64,000 bases of DNA, taken from the NCBI RefSeq assembly GCF_003217495.1, contig NZ_QJSW01000008.1, forward strand, positions 1 to 64,000. Reading direction: 5' to 3'. Origin of the DNA: Paenibacillus barcinonensis. GTDB taxonomy: Bacteria > Bacillota > Bacilli > Paenibacillales > Paenibacillaceae. The notes under the pieces are model-generated. The model searched no databases. It was given only the letters and a program-made list of their open reading frames with translations, and was not told the DNA's origin. Position numbers and translations under genes: made by a program. Of the stretch, positions 26,222 through 34,706 are shown piece by piece (position 1 is the stretch's first letter; each line of letters starts with the position of its first letter).

Positions 26222-27574
26222 ATGGACAGTGAGAGGTATGCGTTAAATTTGGTTTTAGTTGCATTTTTGATAGGTTTATCAGCGTTTTTTGTGGCAGTGG
26301 AGTTCGCTCTGGTGCGGGTTCGTCCGAGCCGGATTGATCAAATGATTGCTGAAGGGAACAAACGCGCACTTGCGGTCAAGCAGGCTGTTGCTAATCTGGA
26401 TGGATATCTGTCTGCTTGTCAGCTGGGGATTACCATTACGTCTCTCGGACTAGGCTGGCTCGGTGAGCCAACGGTTGAGAAGATTCTGCACCCTGTGTTT
26501 GAGAGCATGAATATCCCGGATGCGCTTGCTTCCTTCCTGTCATTTGTTATCGCTTTTGTAGCGATCACTTATTTGCACGTAGTTGTGGGTGAGCTTGCAC
26601 CCAAAACGATTGCGATCCGCAAAGCAGAGACCGTTGCACTGCTGACGTCCGGTCCTATCATTTTGTTTAACCGAGTGATGTATCCTTTTATCTGGCTATT
26701 AAACGGCTCTGCGAACCAATTGGTCAAGCTTTTTGGCATCAAGCCAGCTTCCGAACATGAAGATGCTCACTCCGAAGAAGAGCTGCAGATCATCATTAAC
26801 GAAAGCTTTGAGAGTGGCAAAATCAATCAGGCGGAGTTTGGCTATGTAAGCCGAATCTTTGCTTTTGATGAGATGCTCGCCAAAGAGATCATGGTTCCAC
26901 GGACCGATATGGTCTGCCTTTATCTAAATAAAACGAACGAGGAAAATCTTGAGATCATTCGGGAAGAGCAGTACACCCGTTTCCCGGTAGTTAACGAGAG
27001 CAAGGACGACATTATCGGCATTATCAATACAAAACAATTTTTCCTGGAGCTGTATGGCAACACAGCACCCGTGGACCTGTCTTCCCTGATTCAACCCGTA
27101 TCAGCTGTTCATGAGACCACGCCGGTCAAGGACTTGCTCAAGAAAATGCAGAAGGACGGCGTGCATATCGCGGTGCTTGTGGATGAATACGGAGGCACCT
27201 CTGGTATTGTAACCATCGAGGACGTGCTGGAGCAGATTGTTGGCGAGATTCGGGACGAATTCGACGCAGACGAAGAGGAAGAAATTCAGATTGTTAATGA
27301 GCACTATGTCATAATGGATGGCAAGGTATCACTATCGAAGGTCAATGATATGTTTATGTCTTCTCTCGATGCAGATGAGTGGGATACGATTGGCGGCTGG
27401 CTTTACAGCCACCGTCCGGAGATGAATGAACAGGAAGAGTACGAGTATGAAAATCTGACCTTTGTCCTGCTGGAAAAAGATAAAAATCGTTTCTACAAGG
27501 TTGCGATCGTGCCTAAAGAACCATTGAACATGTCAGACTACACAGACGAGGACGAAAAGGAAGCTCACGCATAA
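26222..27574 (+). CDS. HlyC/CorC-family transporter (DUF21-CBS-CBS-CorC_HlyC)
   Basis: A 450-residue protein with a DUF21/CNNM membrane domain (about 1-200, four hydrophobic segments, with the conserved GWLGEPTVEK and VVGELAPKT), two CBS domains (about 215-340; IMVPRTDMV, TRFPVV, DEYGGTSGIVTIEDVLEQIVGEI) and a C-terminal CorC_HlyC domain (about 352-440). Relatives have been linked to magnesium efflux or resistance; the substrate here is unproven. Preceded by AAGGAG about 11 bases upstream. Confidence 0.93.
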   Translation: MDSERYALNLVLVAFLIGLSAFFVAVEFALVRVRPSRIDQMIAEGNKRALAVKQAVANLDGYLSACQLGITITSLGLGWLGEPTVEKILHPVFESMNIPDALASFLSFVIAFVAITYLHVVVGELAPKTIAIRKAETVALLTSGPIILFNRVMYPFIWLLNGSANQLVKLFGIKPASEHEDAHSEEELQIIINESFESGKINQAEFGYVSRIFAFDEMLAKEIMVPRTDMVCLYLNKTNEENLEIIREEQYTRFPVVNESKDDIIGIINTKQFFLELYGNTAPVDLSSLIQPVSAVHETTPVKDLLKKMQKDGVHIAVLVDEYGGTSGIVTIEDVLEQIVGEIRDEFDADEEEEIQIVNEHYVIMDGKVSLSKVNDMFMSSLDADEWDTIGGWLYSHRPEMNEQEEYEYENLTFVLLEKDKNRFYKVAIVPKEPLNMSDYTDEDEKEAHA

Positions 27575-27580
27575 TATATA

Positions 27581-27630
27581 ATAAAGGTCTGTCCCATCGT
27601 CTTATACGACGAAAGGACAGACCTTTTATT
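27581..27630. terminator. Bidirectional terminator between convergent genes
   Basis: AAAGGTCTGTCC and GGACAGACCTTTT form a perfect stem with a nested CGTC..GACG hairpin; T/A tracts lie on both sides. It serves the CorC-like gene and the AI-2E family gene. Confidence 0.9.
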
Positions 27631-27686
27631 ATGTTGAATCGAGCAGCCACACCAGCATGGCTCTGCAGATTCACCAGACTAACAAC

Positions 27687-28763
27687 TCAGTTGTCTGTGG
27701 CTTTATCCTCAACGATGCGGTTCTGTATTTTGCGAAATATAATCTTCAGAATCATATACAGCGGAATAATGATAATCATGCCGAGAATGTTACCCAGATC
27801 AGCTCCTACAAGCAGCAGAATGACTATAGTCAACGGATGAATATCGAGCTGTTTGCCATATACATAGGGCGATATCAGATTATCCTGAATCTGCTGTGCG
27901 ATGACGATAATAATCAGGGACCATAACGCCATCGAAGGAGAGTCGATAAAAGCCACGATCACAACAGGAATCGCTGCCAGCAATGCTCCAACATAGGGAA
28001 TAAAATTCAAAATAATAGACACAACTGTTAGCAACAGCGCATAAGGCAAGCCTATAATGATAAAGCCGATAAACATAAGAGTACCCAGCGCTACATTAAC
28101 AATCACTCGGCCTACGATATAATTGCTTAGCGCCTCGTCAATCTCATGAACCGTTTCTTCCCCGTCTTTTCGGTAACGTCTTGGCAGCAGCAGCGTCAGA
28201 TTTGTACCAAATTTATGGCCTTCCTTCAGCATGTAATACAGCATGATCGGGAACGTCGCCAAAATAACCACCAGATTGGACACTACAGAAAACAAACCCG
28301 AGACGTAGTCCGTAACCTGCGTAATGCCCTGACTTAAATATTGAGAGAATCTCGTAAACATATCCGAATTCTCAGGTAAATATCGGGCAAGGAAGCGATT
28401 GCTCTCCAGCGCCTTGATCTGCTCTACCAGAGAAGACATCAGCGCAGGTGCATTTTCAATGAAATTCCACAGCTGATCCCGCAGAGACGGCCATACAAGA
28501 ACACTGAAACCTGCAATCAAGAGCCCCACGGCTACATAAATAATCAGAACAGACAGAGCACGCTTGATCTTGTGCCGCTCCATAAAATCCACCAGCGGTC
28601 GCAGCAAGTAGTAGAAAAAACCTGCAATGAGCAGTGGAATAATGATGATATGAATCAGCGAAGTAAGAGGGCGGAAAATAAAGTTGACTTTATCCCCCAG
28701 GTACACAATCAGTAGAAGCAAAATAATGGCTGTGCATACGCGGTAAAATTTGTTGTTTATCAA
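27687..28763 (-). CDS. AI-2E family transporter (PerM/YueF-like)
   Basis: A 358-residue protein with about eight hydrophobic segments. It has the conserved central block (SIILNFIPYVGALLAAIPVVIVAF) and the C-terminal QDNLISPYVYGKQLDIHPLTIVILLLVGADLGNI-like segment near residues 290-325 that defines the family. Relatives have been proposed to export small molecules or ions; the substrate is not predictable. It is monocistronic and ends at the shared terminator. Confidence 0.92.
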   Translation of the reverse strand: MINNKFYRVCTAIILLLLIVYLGDKVNFIFRPLTSLIHIIIIPLLIAGFFYYLLRPLVDFMERHKIKRALSVLIIYVAVGLLIAGFSVLVWPSLRDQLWNFIENAPALMSSLVEQIKALESNRFLARYLPENSDMFTRFSQYLSQGITQVTDYVSGLFSVVSNLVVILATFPIMLYYMLKEGHKFGTNLTLLLPRRYRKDGEETVHEIDEALSNYIVGRVIVNVALGTLMFIGFIIIGLPYALLLTVVSIILNFIPYVGALLAAIPVVIVAFIDSPSMALWSLIIIVIAQQIQDNLISPYVYGKQLDIHPLTIVILLLVGADLGNILGMIIIIPLYMILKIIFRKIQNRIVEDKATDN

Positions 28764-28880
28764 GCAGTGTGATCCCTCCGTGCGCTGCCATATGAATTGG
28801 ACTGCGGCGATAATATATATCTAGCTTTACAATACCAGCATGTACGCTGATTGAACAGCTATGCTTCAGACGAGCACAAA

Positions 28881-28905
28881 AAAGAGGCAGGGATCAACCT
28901 GCCAC
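28881..28905 (-). terminator. Terminator overlapping the end of the ABC permease gene
   Basis: GGCAGG and CCTGCC stem around the permease stop codon; the minus strand continues TCTTTTTT. Confidence 0.75.
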
Positions 28906-29688
28906 ATCTCTTTTGCTGAACACAACCCAGGATATAACCATAAAGATTACATAATAAACGGCCAGCACTGCCAAGGAGAAGCCTAGCGTCATGCCGTCAC
29001 TTGGACCGTTAAGTAGCCCCATATCCGATGAAGTATGCATATATTTGCTCAAATCCATGTTGTTGAACAAAACATATTTAGCCCATGCATAACGGTCTGG
29101 ATTAAAGATCAGTGAGAATATATTCTGTGTAAACATAATAAACAGTGACAGCCCAATGGCAAGAGCGCCCGAACGAAATACCGAGGATACCATAAAGGCA
29201 ATCGCTAGTGTAATGAACAGATCAATATACAGATACCCCCACATTGTAAACGCGTTAGCCGCTGTTAAGCCGTTTCCTAACGGTGCGTCATGAGAGAACA
29301 GAATGTATGAGGTCAGCATAGCCATGCCGATGACCAGCAGTGTGCTCATTATACTAAATCCGACCACCGTCAGATATTTGGAAGCCAGAATTTTGCTGCG
29401 CGACCATGGACGGATCAGCAGCAGCTTGATGGTTCCCCAGGTAAACTCACCTGCGACTGACTCCGCTGCAATAACTACACAGAAGATGGTGTTGAGGAAA
29501 AATGAAACCCGCACCGCCGTATCCGCTGGTTGCCAATATACGACCTCGCTCGACCCAAGGCCTTCCCGCATTAACACAGGTATCAATATTGAGATTAGTG
29601 CAAGAATAGCCAGCATGACCCAGGTACGCACACGACGAAATACCTTCATATTTTCATTCAGTAACAGCTTTCCAAAATGATTACCCAA
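28894..29688 (-). CDS. ABC-2 type transporter permease
   Basis: A 264-residue protein with six predicted membrane segments. It pairs with the ATPase encoded just upstream. I choose the TTG at 29688 because GGAGG lies eight bases before it and it directly follows the ATPase stop; an upstream GTG at 29697 would place the ribosome binding site across the start codon. The cargo is unknown; the pair resembles BcrAB-type or lantibiotic-immunity-type exporters and uncharacterised YxlFG-like systems. Confidence 0.87.
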   Translation of the reverse strand: MGNHFGKLLLNENMKVFRRVRTWVMLAILALISILIPVLMREGLGSSEVVYWQPADTAVRVSFFLNTIFCVVIAAESVAGEFTWGTIKLLLIRPWSRSKILASKYLTVVGFSIMSTLLVIGMAMLTSYILFSHDAPLGNGLTAANAFTMWGYLYIDLFITLAIAFMVSSVFRSGALAIGLSLFIMFTQNIFSLIFNPDRYAWAKYVLFNNMDLSKYMHTSSDMGLLNGPSDGMTLGFSLAVLAVYYVIFMVISWVVFSKRDVAG

Positions 29689-30592
29689 TGCTGCCACCTC
29701 CAGTTACCTGCAAAAATTGATCTTCAAGCGTACGAGTCACACTACGAATGCTGTACACCTGCACCCCCGCCTGAACCAGGTTAGCGTTCGTTGCAGGTAT
29801 CTGTTCCCGTGAGAGCGGTATAACAATAACATTCCCCTGAATCGCGAACTCACCGCCGAGAAGCTGAGCGGCACGTTCCGCATCATCAACTTCAAAAGCA
29901 ACGTCAATTAAAGCATCTGTAGCTTGTTCATCCCGCAGATTTCGAACATCAATCAATTGACCGTTCTGAATGATCGCGACGGTGTCACACATCAATTCCA
30001 TCTCGGACAATAGATGGCTGGAAACAAAAACGGTAATGCCCTCTTCACGAGTGAGAAGCCGCAGATAGTCTCTAAGCTCCCTTATTCCTTGAGGGTCAAG
30101 ACCGTTTGTAGGCTCGTCCAGTACAAGCAGCTTGGGTCTATGTAATATAGCCTGCGCAACACCAAGACGCTGACGCATACCCAATGAGTAGGTTTTCACC
30201 TTATCATGAATACGAGCACTGAGCCCTACACGCTCAATGGTCTCTGCTATACGCTCTTTGGTAACCCCTGGCGACATGCGCGCAAAGTGTACCAGATTCT
30301 GATATCCTGTCAGAAACTTGTACATCTCGGGATTTTCTACAATCGCCCCGACCTGGGATATCGCCTGTTCAAAATTGTTCTTCACACTGTGTCCGGAGAT
30401 GAAAATATCTCCTTTACTAATGGACATCAACCCTACCATCATTCGAATCGTTGTTGTTTTCCCCGCACCATTAGGCCCTAAAAAACCAAAAACCTGCCCC
30501 GGAGAAATATCCAGGGTCAGGTCGCTGACCAATGATCGGGAGGAAATGATTTTGCTGACGCCCTGAAGTCGGACAACCGGCTCCTGCTGCAT
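29681..30592 (-). CDS. ABC transporter ATP-binding protein
   Basis: A 303-residue cytoplasmic ATPase with Walker A GPNGAGKTTTIRM, Q-loop VGAIVENPEMY, signature YSLGMRQRLGVA and Walker B LLVLDEPTNGLD, then FVSSHLLSEME. The C-terminal ~80 residues form the accessory domain common in BcrA/CcmA-like ATPases. The ATG at 30592 is preferred over one at 30619 because GGAGAGG precedes it. It overlaps the permease start region; a small Cys-rich gene lies 30 bases upstream in the same operon. Confidence 0.93.
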   Translation of the reverse strand: MQQEPVVRLQGVSKIISSRSLVSDLTLDISPGQVFGFLGPNGAGKTTTIRMMVGLMSISKGDIFISGHSVKNNFEQAISQVGAIVENPEMYKFLTGYQNLVHFARMSPGVTKERIAETIERVGLSARIHDKVKTYSLGMRQRLGVAQAILHRPKLLVLDEPTNGLDPQGIRELRDYLRLLTREEGITVFVSSHLLSEMELMCDTVAIIQNGQLIDVRNLRDEQATDALIDVAFEVDDAERAAQLLGGEFAIQGNVIVIPLSREQIPATNANLVQAGVQVYSIRSVTRTLEDQFLQVTGGGSIG

Positions 30593-30622
30593 TCCATCCT
30601 CTCCTTCATGGACGGACATAAT

Positions 30623-30871
30623 TCATGCCCGTTTCTCATATGAACATAGTGTATCATAATCTTTAGTATATTGTCCTGCGAACTGGGATTTCCCTTCACC
30701 TTTTGACTCAACTACACACGCTTCACAGCATCCAAGCGGCATTTCACTCCGGTAAAATCCGGTCCGAAACACGTGATTGCCTCCATAGCCCTCTTCCTTT
30801 CCGGTAAAGTCACTGGCGATCGGCACAATCATCCCACAACTGACACAGTAAAAGCGGCCCGTTTCATTCAA
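30623..30871 (-). CDS. Small Cys-rich protein, possible zinc ribbon, first gene of the ABC operon
   Basis: 82 residues from a TTG start with a good GGGGAAGG site seven bases away. Paired cysteines (FYCVSCG near residue 9 and GCCEACV near residue 48) suggest a zinc-ribbon or redox-active fold. No signal peptide or membrane segment is seen. It is 30 bases before the ABC ATPase and downstream of a strong promoter, so it is probably co-transcribed. The family is not recognised; a regulatory or metal-sensing role is only a guess. Confidence 0.6.
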   Translation of the reverse strand: MNETGRFYCVSCGMIVPIASDFTGKEEGYGGNHVFRTGFYRSEMPLGCCEACVVESKGEGKSQFAGQYTKDYDTLCSYEKRA

Positions 30872-30935
30872 TGGAATACCTTCCCCTCACAGAGAGCCTT
30901 TGGTCCCTGTTATTTGTCGTTAGGCGCTGAAAATT

Positions 30936-30950
30936 GATACATTTTGTATC
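30936..30950. promoter_or_regulatory. GATAC-N5-GTATC dyad downstream of the ABC operon promoter
   Basis: A perfect 15-base inverted repeat, GATACATTTTGTATC, lies about 5-20 bases past the expected transcription start. Related copies occur at 50474-50488 and 50507-50521. A repressor operator is inferred. Confidence 0.6.
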
Positions 30951-30959
30951 CTAATTCGT

Positions 30960-30989
30960 AATTTACTTGACACCGGGACTATTGTCAAG
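30960..30989 (-). promoter_or_regulatory. Promoter of the Cys-rich/ABC operon with an embedded dyad
   Basis: Minus-strand TTGACA (30988-30983), 17-base spacer, TAAATT (30965-30960). A perfect dyad CTTGACA-N10-TGTCAAG (30989-30966) covers the -35 box and the whole spacer, a typical site for a regulator that acts at the polymerase interface. Confidence 0.7.
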
Positions 30990-31019
30990 CTTTTTAAGCA
31001 CACAAATAGGATGGAATTC

Positions 31020-31065
31020 AAAAAAAACGCTATAAATGCGACAAAAGTCTCGCATTTATAGCGTC
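31020..31065 (-). terminator. Terminator at the distal end of the EPS-side transcript
   Basis: ACGCTATAAATGCGA and TCGCATTTATAGCGT form a perfect 15-base stem, followed on the minus strand by TTTTTTTT. It stands 100 bases beyond the stop of the membrane-anchored hypothetical protein. Confidence 0.93.
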
Positions 31066-31163
31066 ATATTCGGGACTGATGATACGAATTGGTTTGATCA
31101 ACCTTCAAATACATTACATATAATGTAATATTAAATATCAAATTAAATATGTACAATTCTCTA

Positions 31164-31679
31164 TCATACAGCCGAAGCTTTGTCTTGCCTCCCCTGCTGC
31201 TCAGGATAATACCATAGAAGTGTCCATTGCTTGCCGTCTTCTACAAGATAACAGGTCTGCACCAGATCGAATTGACCAAATGTTCCCGAATACGTTTGGG
31301 TCACTTTAATACGATAGGCTTCTGGAAAAGGCTTCACACCCTGAATGATTTCAACATCGAATTCCCGCTCCGGCGGCTCCATTTCTAATTCGAACGTTTT
31401 TACTCCAAAATGCTGCATAAAGATATGTGCCCGATTCTGCACATAAGCACTTTTTGGAAATCGTTCCTTCATTAGAGGATGAAACAGCTCCCATGAGCTT
31501 CCGAAATCACCCATTTGCTCGTATTTGTAAAACTGCTCTGCTACGGCTGCCGCATCGGTCGGCGCGTCCGCACGGAACAATGCAGGTACACTTCTGACCA
31601 TTAACCATAGCAAAAGCAGTGCAAACAGAATAAAGCCTATTTTCTGAAGCAATACATTTCGATTCCTTCTTCTCAGCAT
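31164..31679 (-). CDS. Membrane-anchored protein of unknown function
   Basis: 171 residues: a basic N terminus (RRRNRN), one membrane helix (about 12-32), then an extracellular domain of about 135 residues with FYKYEQMGDFGSSWELFHPLMKERF. That helical opening followed by beta-strand-like sequence resembles NTF2-like/DUF4878 domains, but I cannot assign it. GGGGGCTGGG precedes the ATG. It follows the VanZ-like gene and ends at a strong terminator, so it may be the last gene of the EPS-side transcript. Confidence 0.75.
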   Translation of the reverse strand: MLRRRNRNVLLQKIGFILFALLLLWLMVRSVPALFRADAPTDAAAVAEQFYKYEQMGDFGSSWELFHPLMKERFPKSAYVQNRAHIFMQHFGVKTFELEMEPPEREFDVEIIQGVKPFPEAYRIKVTQTYSGTFGQFDLVQTCYLVEDGKQWTLLWYYPEQQGRQDKASAV

Positions 31680-31784
31680 TTCCCAGCCCCCTTGTCCTGC
31701 TTCCTGCTACCCCATATCTATGATGGTTAACAGACAAGTAGAAGCGTGACGGAGCCGGAATCTGCATTTCCTGGGAAATCGTTT

Positions 31785-32333
31785 CTATTTTTTCCTAAAC
31801 AAAGCCCGCATTGTTGCATAGATTGCGATCCCCAAGCAGCCACCAAGCAAGTCTACACCGACATCCCTGATGGAGCTTGTTCGCTCTGAACTGAACTGCT
31901 GAATATACTCGTCAATGCAGGCGATAAGCACAACCACAATCAATGCCAGCAGAATAGCCCTCTGGATATTGACACGTTTGTATCGAAGCCCGCCGTATAC
32001 TAGCGCAGCAAGCACAGCATAGACAAATACATGTGCCGTTTTTCGGAAGAAAAACTCCACAAAAGCATAAGGCCTCTGCTTTAATGAATACACATGCCCG
32101 CTATATGTGAAATGCACATCAGGCAGCATAAGCCCGATGTGCATCCTCTGTGATAGCTTCTGTAGCCAAGGCTGTATATCCTGCTGCTGGTAGGATTGTG
32201 CGGACATGGACCAGATGATTGCAATCCAGATGATAACCAGCAGCAGCTGTAAGACACCTCGATATGAGCGTTGTTTCCGTTGATGCTTTCGTTTCCTCGT
32301 CTCCCACTCCTTCACCTTTAGCATAATATTCAT
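31785..32333 (-). CDS. VanZ-like family protein
   Basis: A 182-residue protein with four predicted membrane segments (about 28-43, 100-118, 124-145, 155-175). The VanZ pattern includes FFRKTAHVFVYAVLAALVY and the segment DEYIQQFSSERTSSIRDVGVD, with the conserved E-x(n)-R-x(2-3)-D arrangement. VanZ relatives affect teicoplanin or lipopeptide tolerance in some bacteria, otherwise the function is unknown. The ATG at 32333 with a GGGGAAG site is preferred to one nine codons upstream. It lies 34 bases after the LCP gene. Confidence 0.88.
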   Translation of the reverse strand: MNIMLKVKEWETRKRKHQRKQRSYRGVLQLLLVIIWIAIIWSMSAQSYQQQDIQPWLQKLSQRMHIGLMLPDVHFTYSGHVYSLKQRPYAFVEFFFRKTAHVFVYAVLAALVYGGLRYKRVNIQRAILLALIVVVLIACIDEYIQQFSSERTSSIRDVGVDLLGGCLGIAIYATMRALFRKK

Positions 32334-32367
32334 CACTTCCCCTGCTAGCCCATACCACATGAACTCC

Positions 32368-33285
32368 TTACGATTCCAGATGTTGCTTCAATATCCCGTG
32401 GATGCGCTCCTTTTCCTGCTGATTCACGATAAAATAATAAATACCGTTGATCTTCTTGCCTGTGCCTTTAATCTCTACCGTATCAATCTCTTCCAGATCA
32501 TTCCGATAATCGAGAATCAGCTCTTTCATCTCTTCAAATGTCAGGTCGGTCCTGACATGTGTACCTAATTCATCAAGCACATTTTGTAAGTTCACTACAC
32601 TGGAGAATTGCATTGTATTTTTCAGCATCTGCTTCAATACCTCACGTTGACGATCATTCCTGCCCAGGTCACCCTTGGGATCATCATAACGCATTCTGGA
32701 GAACCCAAGAGCTGCTGCGCCATCCAGATGAATATTCCCCTGCTCATATCGCTTCCCTTCGTAGTCAAAGGCAAATGGATTATTCACATCCACCCCGCCA
32801 ACCAGATCAATCATTTTGGAGAAACCCTTCATATCCACCTTCATATAATAATGAATAGGTACGCCGAGAAATTGTTCCACAGTCGCCACGGACATATCCA
32901 CACCTCCAAAGGCGTACGCGTGATTGATCTTGTCCTCGGTGCTGCGCCCGACAATTTCCGTCCGGGTATCTCGTGGAATGTTAAACATAAGCAATTTCTT
33001 TTTCCCTGGATTTATACTTAATACAATCATCGTATCCGAACGTCCTCGGTCATGTTCACGCTCATCCACGCCAAGGATCAGTGCGTTGAAGGACTCTTTG
33101 CGTTCAAAATCAACCTGCTGACCACCTGTAACATCCGTAACCGACACAGGCTTCACGGGGATTCGCGGCTCATAAATCTGATCTGCGGTTGATTTGACCG
33201 ATTGATAGAGATATATGGCATATCCAAATACAACGATGATAAACAGGGAAACCATCCACACTGTCCATTTCATCCACTTTTTCAT
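32368..33285 (-). CDS. LytR-CpsA-Psr (LCP) family glycopolymer ligase
   Basis: A 305-residue protein with one N-terminal membrane helix (about 9-28) and an extracellular LCP domain (about 70-225). Catalytic and lipid-phosphate-binding residues are visible in the NALILGVDER, SDTMIVLSINP, FNIPRDTRTEI, and GFSRMRYDDPKGDLGRNDRQREVL segments. LCP enzymes transfer finished polymers from undecaprenyl pyrophosphate to peptidoglycan. At the end of the EPS locus it probably anchors the polymer. The ATG at 33285 has a GAGGAAG site; a GTG five codons earlier lies within that site. Confidence 0.93.
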   Translation of the reverse strand: MKKWMKWTVWMVSLFIIVVFGYAIYLYQSVKSTADQIYEPRIPVKPVSVTDVTGGQQVDFERKESFNALILGVDEREHDRGRSDTMIVLSINPGKKKLLMFNIPRDTRTEIVGRSTEDKINHAYAFGGVDMSVATVEQFLGVPIHYYMKVDMKGFSKMIDLVGGVDVNNPFAFDYEGKRYEQGNIHLDGAAALGFSRMRYDDPKGDLGRNDRQREVLKQMLKNTMQFSSVVNLQNVLDELGTHVRTDLTFEEMKELILDYRNDLEEIDTVEIKGTGKKINGIYYFIVNQQEKERIHGILKQHLES

Positions 33286-33331
33286 GGGGATCTTCCTCAC
33301 TCGTATTCGTTATATTCTCTGGCAGACCAGG

Positions 33332-33373
33332 GCGTGTCTGAAACCTACTGACGTACAGCGTTCTCAGACATGC
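33332..33373. other. Hairpin between ugd and the LCP gene
   Basis: AGGGC(G)TGTCTGA and TCAGACATGCCCT form a 13-base stem with one G-T pair. No T tract follows on the minus strand, so it looks like an RNA processing or stability element rather than a terminator. Confidence 0.55.
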
Positions 33374-33374
33374 C

Positions 33375-34706
33375 CTAGATGATTGCTTGTGCTTTCCCCT
33401 CCAGCTTCATCAGCCCCGGACGTCCGATAGAATAATACTGGAAGGCAGAGGTTTGAATCTGTTCTGCGCTGTACACATTGCGACCGTCAATCATGACAGG
33501 CTCCTTCATCATTTTGGCTAACACCTGGAGATCAACCTGAGCAAACTCCTTCCATTCCGTCAGCACACAGAGTGCATCGGCTCCCTGAGCAGCATGAATC
33601 GGGGTGTCTTGCCACGAAATAGAAGCCGTGTCGAGCTCTTTACGGAAATTATCTGTTGCAATTGGGTCATAGGCCTTAACATACGCTCCTGCATCAATCA
33701 GGTGTTGGATAATATCAATGGCCGGTGCATCACGCACATCGTCCGTATCCGGTTTGAACGCGAGTCCCCATACTGCAATGGTTTTGCCTGCCAATGACCC
33801 CAGTGCTTCCTGCAACTTGTGGATCACCTGCATACGCTGGTCCTGATTTACCTCTACAACGGACTTCAGCAACCTGAAATCATAGTCCACCATACCTGCA
33901 ATCTGGATTAATGCCTGCGTATCTTTGGGAAAACAGGAGCCTCCATAGCCGATGCCTGCCTTCAAGAAGGCAGAACCGATACGCTTGTCATACCCCATGC
34001 CCTCGGCTACACGGGTCACATCTGCCCCAACCTTTTCACAAATATTCGAAATTTCATTGATAAACGAGATTTTGGTTGCCAAAAATGCGTTGGATGCGTA
34101 CTTGATCATTTCGGCTGAGCGGATGTCCGTAATGACCAGGTTGTTGGTTAATGGCCGATGCAGCTTCTTTAACGTTTGAATTGCCCGGTCGCTGCTGGTT
34201 CCGATGACAATCCGGTCAGGGTTCAGTGTATCCTTGATCGCTGATCCTTCACGCAGAAACTCGGGAACCGAGGCCACGTCGAAGGGCTGTTGAGATATGC
34301 TGCGAATAAGATCCCGAATGCGGTCATTGGTGCCTACAGGAACGGTGCTTTTGGTCACGATAATTTTGTAGCTTTCGAGGTGCGTTCCAATCTCGATCGC
34401 CACTTGCTCAACATAACTCAGATTGGCCTCGCCGTTTGGTAGGGAAGGGGTACCTACAGCAATAAAGATAATATCCGACTGCTGTATCGCCTCGCCGATG
34501 TTGGACGTAAACGATAATTTACCTGCCTGCATATTGGAGACCATCAACTCTTTCAGTCCAGGTTCATAGATTGGAACGGCGCCCTCATTAAGCATCTCTA
34601 CTTTGGACTCGTTATTATCCACACAGATGACCTGATTCCCAATCTCCGAGAAGCATACTCCTGAGACAAGACCAACGTACCCTGTTCCAATCACCGTAAT
34701 ATTCAT
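33375..34706 (-). CDS. ugd: UDP-glucose 6-dehydrogenase
   Basis: A 443-residue NAD-dependent enzyme making UDP-glucuronate from UDP-glucose. Rossmann motif ITVIGTGYVGLVSG at the start, catalytic Cys in GIGYGGSCFPKDTQAL, and VWGLAFKPDTDDVRDAPA in the C-terminal domain. GGGGG precedes the ATG at 34706. Its product feeds the UDP-xylose synthase in the same locus. In B. subtilis an Ugd encoded with a BY-kinase is activated by tyrosine phosphorylation; the same pairing is present here. Confidence 0.97.
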   Translation of the reverse strand: MNITVIGTGYVGLVSGVCFSEIGNQVICVDNNESKVEMLNEGAVPIYEPGLKELMVSNMQAGKLSFTSNIGEAIQQSDIIFIAVGTPSLPNGEANLSYVEQVAIEIGTHLESYKIIVTKSTVPVGTNDRIRDLIRSISQQPFDVASVPEFLREGSAIKDTLNPDRIVIGTSSDRAIQTLKKLHRPLTNNLVITDIRSAEMIKYASNAFLATKISFINEISNICEKVGADVTRVAEGMGYDKRIGSAFLKAGIGYGGSCFPKDTQALIQIAGMVDYDFRLLKSVVEVNQDQRMQVIHKLQEALGSLAGKTIAVWGLAFKPDTDDVRDAPAIDIIQHLIDAGAYVKAYDPIATDNFRKELDTASISWQDTPIHAAQGADALCVLTEWKEFAQVDLQVLAKMMKEPVMIDGRNVYSAEQIQTSAFQYYSIGRPGLMKLEGKAQAII

